This document shows positions 1 to 5,475 of a stretch of 18,742 nucleotides of DNA, piece by piece. Each line of letters opens with the position of its first letter. The stretch's first letter is position 1. The notes beneath the pieces were generated by a model. That model searched no databases, was not told the DNA's origin, and saw only the letters and a list, made by a program, of their open reading frames with translations. Both the position numbers and the translations under genes were made by a program. The stretch comes from an uncultured Porphyromonadaceae bacterium (GTDB taxonomy: Bacteria; Bacteroidota; Bacteroidia; Bacteroidales; Muribaculaceae): assembly GCA_937989585.1 (NCBI GenBank), contig CALKRW010000057.1, positions 1 through 18,742 on the forward strand, given 5' to 3'.

Positions 1-90
1 AAGAATCTGGACGGCTATCTTTATATGGCCTACATGCTATCGCGGACGGTTGTACAAATCAGGGCCCTGATTGGTGGGTGTGTTTGGTGA
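1..90 (+). CDS. possible C-terminal fragment of a gene cut by the window edge
   Basis: Frame 1 is open from the first base to a TGA at 88-90 and would encode 29 residues, starting KNLDGYLYMAYMLSRTV. The first 15 or so codons look protein-like. The last third runs through a 16-bp palindrome (57-72), so the true end may be altered by repeat DNA. Frame 3 is also open for a comparable length, so the frame choice is weak. No family can be named. It could equally be non-coding. Confidence 0.2.
   Translation, partial: KNLDGYLYMAYMLSRTVVQIRALIGGCVW
57..72. repeat. 16-bp perfect palindrome
   Basis: AATCAGGG followed directly by CCCTGATT is self-complementary with no spacer. It follows a GCGGACGGTTGTACAAA stretch that resembles the arm and tail of the hairpin repeat at 570-591. 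It may therefore be a degenerate relative of that element, or a transcript-end hairpin for whatever gene lies to the left. No T-run follows. Confidence 0.4.
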
Positions 91-252
91 TTTGGTTGGT
101 GAGTGCGTTCGAGGTGACCGGGAGGATTTAGTTAATGGAAAATTTAGAATGCATAATTAAAATGCCGGATGAAGGGTTTGGGGGCGGACGTGATTAAACA
201 CATCATTACAAGCAAGGGCTTAGGCCGAGAGGCACGAGATTCGTAGGAAGCC

Positions 253-297
253 CGAGAATCCTGAGAATCTCGAAAATCCGGAGCAGCCCGAGGATTT
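253..297. repeat. degenerate 9-bp tandem repeat, five units
   Basis: Successive units read CGAGAATCC, TGAGAATCT, CGAAAATCC, GGAGCAGCC and CGAGGATTT. The shared core GAGAAT also appears in the 10-bp array at 621-660. The array looks like slippage-derived intergenic DNA. A role is not evident. Confidence 0.55.
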
Positions 298-445
298 AGA
301 ATTTGTTGGGAGTGGTTGTGCGGGGTTTTTGTTTCTTGGGAACATAGTTGATTAAGATTTTAAAGATTAATATTAAAGGTTTGTACTCACGGGGTATGTT
401 TTTCACCAAATCACCGGCTGAGACCGATCAGCCTTGAACGCGATG

Positions 446-476
446 CAAAGGTAATACATCTTGATGGCAAAAGCAA
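446..476 (-). promoter_or_regulatory. leftward Bacteroidetes-type promoter with no gene in view
   Basis: On the minus strand there is TTG (474-476), a 20-nt spacer and TACCTTTG (446-453), a perfect -7 match to TAnnTTTG. Transcription would start near 440 and run left. The first transcribed bases hold a 6-bp hairpin (GGCTGA/TCAGCC, 416-433). No convincing leftward gene lies between here and base 1, so the promoter is either orphaned or serves a gene beyond the window through a leader longer than 400 nt. Confidence 0.55.
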
Positions 477-569
477 TGCATAAATCAATTTTTAACTATA
501 TTGTAACAATTTTTGACGAATAAATTGGTAAATTTAATAAAATTTAGCGCATTGAAGAGGGATTCAAGG

Positions 570-591
570 CGGACGTGAAGAATCACGTCCG
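570..591. repeat. hairpin repeat, 9-bp perfect stem with 4-nt loop
   Basis: CGGACGTGA (570-578) and TCACGTCCG (583-591) are exact reverse complements around AGAA. The sequence TACAAAGGG follows. A degraded copy lies at about 184-217 (GCGGACGTGATTAAACAC, then CATCATTACAAGCAAGGG), and part of the arm and tail recurs at 41-58. There is no T-run, so this is not a standard terminator. It resembles a REP-like dispersed palindrome; dispersal beyond this window is inference. Confidence 0.5.
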
Positions 592-620
592 TACAAAGGG
601 GGAATGGGGAAGAGATTTAT

Positions 621-660
621 CGCGAATTATCGAGAATTATCGAGAATTATCGAGAGTATC
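621..660. repeat. 10-bp tandem repeat, four units
   Basis: Units are CGCGAATTAT, CGAGAATTAT, CGAGAATTAT and CGAGAGTATC. The two middle units are identical and the outer ones carry one and three changes. This is a clear short minisatellite in the intergenic stretch upstream of the toxin-antitoxin pair. Confidence 0.8.
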
Positions 661-700
661 TTGAGAAGTGGGAGGAGGAAGGGCGGAGACCCCTAGGAGT

Positions 701-744
701 GTTGGGATATCAGAGGAATCAGAGTCGTTATCAGAGGAATCGAA
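701..744. repeat. left copy of 44-bp direct repeat
   Basis: Matches 2428-2471 in the same orientation at 42 of 44 positions, with 34 consecutive identical bases (711-744). Inside each copy the word CAGAGGAATC occurs twice, 21 bp apart. The two copies bracket mntA-hepT and the convergent lipoprotein gene. They could be dispersed repeats that allowed acquisition or loss of the block by recombination. No transposase is present between them. Confidence 0.8.
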
Positions 745-778
745 AAGGTGAATTCAGAGCGAAATCTGAGTTCGCTTA

Positions 779-809
779 TTTGTTATATCATTATAAATGA
801 TTATTTTTG
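779..809 (+). promoter_or_regulatory. promoter of mntA-hepT with an operator-like palindrome in its spacer
   Basis: TTTG (779-782), a 19-nt spacer and TATTTTTG (802-809) match the Bacteroidetes promoter consensus. The spacer contains ATCATT (787-792), ATA, AATGAT (796-801), an inverted repeat ending directly against the -7 box. A protein bound there would block RNA polymerase, as expected of an autoregulated toxin-antitoxin operon. The predicted start is about 814-818, almost on the likely mntA start codon at 816. Confidence 0.6.
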
Positions 810-815
810 CGGCGT

Positions 816-1127
816 ATGAAACTGATTGAGTTAAATATGGACAAGATTGTGGCCCTGTGCAAGAAGTACAAGGTCGCTAAACTGTGGGTGTTCGGCTCCG
901 TACTCACTCCGCGTTTCAACAAGGACAGCGATGTGGATTTTTCAGTGAACTTTGATTCGGAAACCATCAGGCGCGAGGGTCTTGACTGGGCAGACATCTT
1001 CTTCGACTTCATGCACGAATTGGAAGACCTGTTCGGTCGACGCGTTGACCTTGTTTGCGATGATGCCGTAAAAAACAAGATCTTCCGTAAAGAACTCGAC
1101 AACACAAAGCAATTGATCTATGGATGA
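816..1127 (+). CDS. mntA: MNT-type nucleotidyltransferase antitoxin
   Basis: A 103-residue minimal nucleotidyltransferase. It shows the polymerase-beta-fold signature: G27-S28 after strand VAKLWVF, then D39 and D41 in SDVDFSV, and a third acidic residue D78 in RRVDLV. In characterised MntA/HepT pairs the antitoxin inactivates its HEPN partner by adding AMP to a tyrosine next to the HEPN active site; that chemistry is assumed here from family membership. I chose ATG 816 over an upstream in-frame TTG at 807, which would sit inside the -7 box. ATG 837 is a possible alternative if the transcript begins at 814-818. The gene overlaps hepT by 8 bp and is AT-richer than the metabolic genes to the right, consistent with horizontal acquisition. 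Confidence 0.9.
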   Translation: MKLIELNMDKIVALCKKYKVAKLWVFGSVLTPRFNKDSDVDFSVNFDSETIRREGLDWADIFFDFMHELEDLFGRRVDLVCDDAVKNKIFRKELDNTKQLIYG

Positions 1128-1461
1128 ATCCGTAAAGAAATATTTCGAGGATATGCTTCAGGCGATTTCTGAAATAGAAATGGCTGAGGACAGATTTGGG
1201 CGCCAATATGAAATTTTTGAAAATGACGTGATTTTCCGAAAATTCGTAGAGCGAAATATCGAAATTCTCGGAGAGGCCATGAATCGTATCCTGAAAATTG
1301 AACCGCAAATCGAAATAACTTCAGCACGTAAAATTGTTGACACACGGAATTATGTCATACATGCCTATGATTCACTGAAGCCCGATATTCTGTGGGCGAT
1401 TGTGATAAATCATATACCAAGACTGAAAGCAGACATCTTACGGCTCACAATTACTGAATGA
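1120..1461 (+). CDS. hepT: HEPN (DUF86/HepT-like) RNase toxin
   Basis: A 113-residue all-helical protein of the DUF86/HepT family. The RX4HXY active-site motif is intact: R76, H81 and Y83 in RNYVIHAYD. R and H are the catalytic pair of HEPN RNases, and the tyrosine is the residue AMPylated by MntA in known systems. An earlier helix has the family-typical VERNIEILGEAMNRI (43-57). The ATG lies inside the last codons of mntA in another frame, so translation is probably coupled. Because both the toxin and antitoxin motifs are complete, the module is likely functional. Its RNA target cannot be inferred from sequence. Confidence 0.9.
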   Translation: MDESVKKYFEDMLQAISEIEMAEDRFGRQYEIFENDVIFRKFVERNIEILGEAMNRILKIEPQIEITSARKIVDTRNYVIHAYDSLKPDILWAIVINHIPRLKADILRLTITE

Positions 1462-1506
1462 AAGCAGTCTACGGGGTTATATTACATTGCCAAATATTAA
1501 TGTGGT

Positions 1507-2307
1507 TTAGAATTTGCGGGGTTCGCCTTTTTCGCCATTTTCGTTGATTTCTTCGAGTTTGTCAAGCGACCATTCTCCATCTGAATCCTTACTGAAGTAA
1601 GCCTTTGCCTGATAGACGGCCTCTTTGTCCGTTGGTCCGTACAACGCCTCACCAAAAGGTGTCATTTCGTAATAATATTGCAGAATGAACTCGGCGGATT
1701 CGTCGTCCTTATAGTCTTTTTCTGCCCCTGTATATACCCGCTGCATTAACTTCACCGTCACTGCATCACCCGTGTTAGCATTGAGGGCTTCAAACTCAAA
1801 CCGGTGACCGGGATCCGATTTTTTCCAAGAAATTACGTAGTCTTTACCCTTTCTCGTGAGTTTCACATCGACACGCTTAAAGCCGAACTCATCCGGCACA
1901 TCATTAATGACAGAGTATGTCAGCAATCCCTTTTTGGCGAAGGCTTCGTAACAATATAGACAACCCGCACAGGCATTCAGACGATGATTAAATTCGAATG
2001 TGTATTTATCACCGAGAATATTTACCAGGTTTCCGTCCTCATCCTTTAATTTCATCAGTATAAAGTTGTCCGGATTGAAACGGTGAATCTCCTCGTCCGT
2101 TTTATCTCGTTCAGAAACACGTATACCATCCACAATATGACTTGATTCCGGTGTCGCAGCATAATTCTCATTTATGCGCAGGAGCATGTATTCTGCCGTG
2201 ACAAATCCTCTGGTTTCCTTTGCGATTTTCAATGCCTCGGAATCAGAGAGCTTGCCTGAGCATCCATACAGTGTCACTAAAACGAATAGGAATATAAATT
2301 TGCGCAT
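1507..2307 (-). CDS. unrecognised lipoprotein with a CxxCxxC motif
   Basis: A 266-residue protein with a classic lipoprotein signal: MRK, a hydrophobic core, then LYGC with lipidated C16. I recognise no family. The mature part is charged and soluble. A cysteine cluster, C113, C116 and C119 in NACAGCLYCYEAF, is followed by AKKGLLTY and then VKLTRKGKDYVISW, an arrangement that recalls the helix/strand pattern of small secreted Bacteroidales proteins. The cysteines could bind a metal or form disulfides. The gene is convergent with hepT (45 bp between stops) and has its own strong promoter at 2345-2376. GC content resembles the toxin-antitoxin pair, not meaB. Function unknown; the coding call itself is firm. 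Confidence 0.8.
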   Translation of the reverse strand: MRKFIFLFVLVTLYGCSGKLSDSEALKIAKETRGFVTAEYMLLRINENYAATPESSHIVDGIRVSERDKTDEEIHRFNPDNFILMKLKDEDGNLVNILGDKYTFEFNHRLNACAGCLYCYEAFAKKGLLTYSVINDVPDEFGFKRVDVKLTRKGKDYVISWKKSDPGHRFEFEALNANTGDAVTVKLMQRVYTGAEKDYKDDESAEFILQYYYEMTPFGEALYGPTDKEAVYQAKAYFSKDSDGEWSLDKLEEINENGEKGEPRKF

Positions 2308-2344
2308 GATATAAAGATTGTTAAGGTGATGATATTAGGAATAA

Positions 2345-2376
2345 CAAAATTAAGATTTACAAATGATTCCACCAAA
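2345..2376 (-). promoter_or_regulatory. promoter of the lipoprotein gene
   Basis: Read on the minus strand: TTTG (2373-2376), 20-nt spacer, TAATTTTG (2345-2352). Both boxes match the consensus exactly. The start would fall near 2340, giving an approximately 33-nt leader before the ATG at 2307. Confidence 0.7.
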
Positions 2377-2427
2377 TCTGGCCGGATATTTCAAGATTTT
2401 TTTCGGGGAATTCAGAGGGATTGCAGG

Positions 2428-2471
2428 GTTGGGAAACCAGAGGAATCAGAGTCGTTATCAGAGGAATCGAA
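2428..2471. repeat. right copy of 44-bp direct repeat
   Basis: Same orientation as 701-744 with two mismatches near the left end and perfect identity over 2438-2471. It sits just upstream of the lipoprotein promoter and just before the 40-bp repeat array. With its partner it brackets a block of about 1.7 kb. Confidence 0.8.
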
Positions 2472-2500
2472 TATTGCAGAGTGGAAGTTTTGCTGTTTTT

Positions 2501-2660
2501 CGTGGTATAGTGGAAATTTCTGCAGTTTATGTAAATTCACCAAAGTATAACATGGATTTTTGCAATCAATGTATAATTTCCGTGGTATAACGGGGATTTT
2601 TGCAATTTATGCGGAGCTTCCGTGGTATAACGAGGATTTTTGCAGGTTGGTGGAGGTTTC
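2501..2660. repeat. 40-bp tandem repeat, four units
   Basis: Units start at 2501, 2541, 2581 and 2621. Each begins with a version of CGTGGTATAAC and continues with GGGATTTTTGCAATTTATG. The spacing is exactly 40 bp with no length variation. Units 3 and 4 are closest and unit 1 is the most diverged. A further decayed trace may precede 2501. There are no unique spacers, so it is not a CRISPR array. Because 40 is not divisible by 3, each unit changes frame and the small ORFs crossing it are unlikely to be real. Confidence 0.85.
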
Positions 2661-2783
2661 GGGGAATGCCAGAGGAGCGCGAGATGCCCGGGATTCTCGA
2701 GGAACCCGAGGTTGGGGCGGGTCGGGAGGATTGGGAAGTGTTGGGAGGAATGGGGTATTGTTGCGAGGGGCCGAGGGGAATTA
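2661..2783. other. gene-free G-rich stretch before meaB
   Basis: Together with 2308-2660 this makes about 550 bp without a gene. The part after the 40-bp array is strongly purine-skewed, with many GAGG, GGGAGG and CCGAGG words echoing the cores of the arrays at 253-297 and 621-660 (for example GGGATTCTCGAGG near 2690). Short ORFs here translate to glycine/arginine-rich, low-complexity peptides. I see no RNA gene or insertion sequence. Confidence 0.5.
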
Positions 2784-2815
2784 TTTGGATATGACGGGGC
2801 GATTGATTAACTTTG
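2784..2815 (+). promoter_or_regulatory. promoter of meaB
   Basis: TTTG (2784-2787), 20-nt spacer, TAACTTTG (2808-2815): a perfect Bacteroidetes promoter. The start near 2821 leaves a leader of about 40 nt before the ATG at 2861. Confidence 0.75.
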
Positions 2816-2860
2816 CGTAGTGATTGGTATTTATAGTATCACATAACATTTTAGTCTTTG

Positions 2861-3946
2861 ATGGAACATCCTGAAAATTCTTCTGAATATAACGGCCTGA
2901 GCGTGAATGCCGGCGTCAGCCAGCCACCTCAGGTTAATCCATATCTTGCGTCGCGTCCGCGACGCAAGCCCCTGCCTTCGGCCTCGGAACTGGTGGAGGG
3001 CATTCTGCGCGGCGACGTGACGATGCTGTCGCGTGCCGTAACGCTGGTCGAATCGCTGGCTCAGGCACACCAGGCGCTGGCCGCCGAGGTGATCGAGAAG
3101 TGCCTGCCGCACACGGGCAAGTCGCGCCGCATCGGCATCACCGGTGTTCCGGGTGCAGGCAAGTCGACTTCGATTGACGTTTTCGGCCTGCATGTACTGA
3201 AGGATCCGGACGCGAAACTCGCCGTCCTCGCCATCGACCCCTCGTCGGAGCGCACCAAAGGCTCGATTCTCGGCGACAAGACCCGCATGGAGCGCCTGTC
3301 GGTGCATCAGCGCGCATTCATACGCCCTTCCCCATCGGCGGGATCGCTGGGCGGCGTCGCCCGCAAGACCCGCGAGACCATCGTCCTGTGCGAGGCCGCG
3401 GGTTACAACAATATCTTCGTGGAGACCGTGGGCGTGGGACAGAGCGAGACCGCGGTCCACTCGATGGTGGACTTCTTCCTGCTGATACAACTGGCCGGAA
3501 CGGGTGACGAACTACAGGGCATAAAGCGCGGCATCATGGAGATGGCCGACGGCATTGTCATCAACAAGGCCGACGGTGACAACATAGAGCGCGCCAACCT
3601 GGCCGCGGCACAGTTCCGCGCCGCGCTACACCTCTTCCCCACCCCGGACTCGGGCTGGCATCCGGAGGTGCTGACCTACTCGGGCTACTACGAAATAGAC
3701 ATCGACAAGGTGTTCGGCATGATCGACCGCTACTTCGACTTCGTGCACCGCAACGGCTACTTCGACCGCCGCCGCGCGGCCCAGTCGCGATACTGGATGT
3801 ACGAGACCATCAACGAGCAGTTGCGCCACCGATTCTACGACAACCCCGAGGTGCAGGCGCTGCTCGGCGAGAACGAGCGCCTGGTGCTTGAGAACCGGCT
3901 GACTTCGTTCGAGGCTGCCGCCCGTGTGCTGGCGCTCGCGAAGTAA
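2861..3946 (+). CDS. meaB: methylmalonyl-CoA mutase-associated GTPase MeaB (ArgK family)
   Basis: A 361-residue G3E-type GTPase. Motifs in order: Walker A GVPGAGKS (95-102), IDPSSE, the VETVGVGQSE region, and the guanine-specificity motif NKAD (235-238). A helical C-terminal tail is typical of MeaB dimers. Family knowledge: MeaB gates cobalamin loading of methylmalonyl-CoA mutase and protects the enzyme from inactivation, acting in propionate/succinate metabolism in the cytoplasm. The mutase genes are not adjacent, so they must be elsewhere if the pairing holds. I chose ATG 2861; the TTG directly before it adds only one residue. It likely shares a transcript with the DUF1573 gene 29 bp downstream. 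GC content rises sharply relative to the region to the left. Confidence 0.93.
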   Translation: MEHPENSSEYNGLSVNAGVSQPPQVNPYLASRPRRKPLPSASELVEGILRGDVTMLSRAVTLVESLAQAHQALAAEVIEKCLPHTGKSRRIGITGVPGAGKSTSIDVFGLHVLKDPDAKLAVLAIDPSSERTKGSILGDKTRMERLSVHQRAFIRPSPSAGSLGGVARKTRETIVLCEAAGYNNIFVETVGVGQSETAVHSMVDFFLLIQLAGTGDELQGIKRGIMEMADGIVINKADGDNIERANLAAAQFRAALHLFPTPDSGWHPEVLTYSGYYEIDIDKVFGMIDRYFDFVHRNGYFDRRRAAQSRYWMYETINEQLRHRFYDNPEVQALLGENERLVLENRLTSFEAAARVLALAK

Positions 3947-3975
3947 TTTTTTCTCCTCATTAAAAATATGACATT

Positions 3976-4362
3976 ATGAAACGCATACTATTATTTCTGC
4001 TGGCGCTCGCGCCTCTGTTCGCGATGGCGAAGGACAACAAGGACGTGCCCGTGGCAAAGATTTCGGAAAAGGTGTGGGACTTCGGCACCGTGAAGGAAAA
4101 CGGAGGCCCAGTGTCGCACGAGTTCACCGTTACCAACACGGGCAAGGCCCCGCTGGTAATCATCTCGGCGACTGCAGCCTGCGGATGCACCAAGCCATCG
4201 TTCTCAGCCGAGCCAATCCGACCGGGCAAGAGCGGCAAGATAAAGGTGACCTATCTTCCGAAAGGACGCCCCGGCGAGTTTGCCAAAAACGTGAAGATAC
4301 GCACCAACGCGCCGTCAGCCAAAAAGATAACAGTAAAGATAACCGGTACCGTCGTCCCATGA
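3976..4362 (+). CDS. DUF1573 secreted Ig-like protein
   Basis: A 128-residue protein with an N-terminal signal peptide (MKRILLFLLALAPLFAMA). It is followed by one DUF1573 domain: WDFGTVKENGG, then HEFTVTNTGKAPLVI, then the family hallmark ACGCTKPSFS, PGKSGKIKVTY, and a final strand pattern ending VKITGTVVP. DUF1573 is an ASPM/SPD-2/Hydin-like immunoglobulin fold abundant in Bacteroidetes; its role is not established. The protein should be periplasmic or on the cell surface. There is a 29-bp gap after meaB and no promoter between, so co-transcription is likely even though the functions appear unrelated. Confidence 0.88.
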   Translation: MKRILLFLLALAPLFAMAKDNKDVPVAKISEKVWDFGTVKENGGPVSHEFTVTNTGKAPLVIISATAACGCTKPSFSAEPIRPGKSGKIKVTYLPKGRPGEFAKNVKIRTNAPSAKKITVKITGTVVP

Positions 4363-4407
4363 CGTCCGGCACCGGAAAACTTACAAAAATCAATACACGC
4401 CCGAATT

Positions 4408-5307
4408 TCAGAAGGTCGCCACGAAGGTGAATCCACGGAATTCGGGCGTTATCATTGGCAGGAGGGCCGTTGACGTGGCCGAGGCGGCTGCCGCGCGCTC
4501 GCGTGCGACGCGACGGGCGGGATTTCCCCTGAACAGGTCGAGGAAGCCGTTGACAGGGTCGACGAGGAAGCCGACAATCTCGCCGAGTGCCGACGAGCCG
4601 AGCAGACGGTAGTCGTTGGCGACAAGATGGCGCTTGACATGGTAGAAGCCCTCGCCTATGGCAGAACCGATAAGGGGTGTGACGAAGAGGTCCTGGTAGG
4701 ACGGGCGCTCCATGAAGGCCTCGATGCCATACTCCCAGCCGATGTTCGAGATTATCGAGCAATAGAGCAGCGACTGCCACGCGTTGAATCCGCAGGAGCG
4801 GGCAGACATGTAGTAAACCGCGCCGGCGTAAGGATGCAGGAGCCAGTTGAAATAGAATTTGTCGTGATCCCATTCGGGGCCTTTCTTTATGACATGCTCG
4901 TTCCACCGCTCAAACAGCGGAACCTCCTGAAGGGCTGCGCGGTTCCACGAGGTGGCGTCCTCGGGCAGGCACTCGAGTACAAGCAGCGTGCCTACGAAAG
5001 CGCCGGTGAGCAGACCGGTATTGGCCCACAGACGGCCCCAGTTCTTTGCCTGGCCGGTCATTGAGTACGGCAGTTCGTATATGCTCGGAATGCGTCCCCG
5101 AGAACTGAAAGGCTCGATTTTGCCCGAGAGACTTGTGTCCGGAACAGGAAGCGTATCAGGCAATTGTGTCGGAAGCAAGGGTATATCGAAGTCGAGAGGC
5201 TGCATCGCCGACGCATAGAGCGAGTCGACGTCCACGGCCCTCGCCTCGTGAGAGGCTACCGCGACACAGATCGCCAGAGTTGCGAATATGCAATGTGAGT
5301 GTCTCAT
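4408..5307 (-). CDS. DUF3943 envelope protein
   Basis: A 299-residue protein with a signal peptide (cleavage plausible after SHEARA, about residue 24). A proline-rich linker follows, then a hydrophobic stretch around LLTGAFVGTLLVLECLP. The core has the DUF3943 pattern: FNWLLHPYAGAVYYMSAR, then SNIGWEYGIEAFMERPS, YQDLFVTPLIGSAIGE, and a late GFLVDPVNGFLDLF. Length and architecture fit the family, which is of unknown function and usually found in Gram-negative envelopes. It is convergent with the DUF1573 gene (45 bp between stops). No strong consensus promoter is visible upstream in 5308-5400 on the minus strand. Confidence 0.75.
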   Translation of the reverse strand: MRHSHCIFATLAICVAVASHEARAVDVDSLYASAMQPLDFDIPLLPTQLPDTLPVPDTSLSGKIEPFSSRGRIPSIYELPYSMTGQAKNWGRLWANTGLLTGAFVGTLLVLECLPEDATSWNRAALQEVPLFERWNEHVIKKGPEWDHDKFYFNWLLHPYAGAVYYMSARSCGFNAWQSLLYCSIISNIGWEYGIEAFMERPSYQDLFVTPLIGSAIGEGFYHVKRHLVANDYRLLGSSALGEIVGFLVDPVNGFLDLFRGNPARRVARERAAAASATSTALLPMITPEFRGFTFVATF

Positions 5308-5360
5308 AATGTGAATTAAGATAAAAAGTTGAAACCTTGCTTTGATATTAAAACAAATTC

Positions 5361-5370
5361 CGGACGTCCG
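5361..5370. repeat. 10-bp palindrome in the divergent intergenic region
   Basis: CGGACGTCCG is perfectly self-complementary and lies between the divergently transcribed DUF3943 gene and asd. It shares CGGACGT with the hairpin repeat at 570-591, so it may be a remnant of that repeat or a regulatory site. Confidence 0.3.
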
Positions 5371-5439
5371 TGTTCTGGCAAAAATCTCCTTGCCATGCGC
5401 CTTTAGGACGTATTTAAACCATTTTAAATAAATTTTTCG

Positions 5440-5447
5440 TACCTTTG
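5440..5447 (+). promoter_or_regulatory. -7 promoter element of asd
   Basis: TACCTTTG is a perfect -7 match in an AT-rich setting 28 bp before the asd start codon. A good -33 TTTG is not present at the expected distance (around 5416-5420 reads AAACC), so only the -7 box is called. Start expected near 5452. Confidence 0.55.
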
Positions 5448-5475
5448 CTCCATTATAAAACAGCCACTGATCAAA

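Larger units (their letters stand above)
91..778. other. gene-free repeat-rich intergenic stretch
   Basis: About 690 bp without a convincing coding region on either strand. The contents I can name are a 9-bp tandem repeat (253-297), a leftward promoter with a small hairpin (416-476), a hairpin repeat (570-591), a 10-bp tandem repeat (621-660), the left copy of a 44-bp direct repeat (701-744) and an inverted repeat just upstream of the toxin-antitoxin promoter (758-776, arms AGCGAA and TTCGCT). The composition swings from AT-rich (480-545) to GA-rich (660-700). Leftward, a 41-codon ORF beginning MFPRNKNPAQ can be drawn from about 347, but its second half is just translated 9-bp repeat. Confidence 0.6.

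Noticed and set aside
571..600. Intrinsic terminator at the 9-bp hairpin
   Set aside because: No T-run follows on either strand and no gene ends nearby. A partly degraded copy elsewhere in the gap points to a repeat.
807..815. TTG start for mntA
   Set aside because: It lies within the predicted -7 box. ATG 816 gives the expected family N-terminus.
2501..2660. CRISPR array
   Set aside because: Units are contiguous and diverged, without unique spacers, and no cas gene is in the window.
2326..2820. Several small rightward ORFs (74-86 codons) between the lipoprotein gene and meaB
   Set aside because: They cross the 40-bp array, whose unit length changes frame, or translate G-rich filler into glycine/arginine-rich peptides. 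They also overlap the lipoprotein and meaB promoters.
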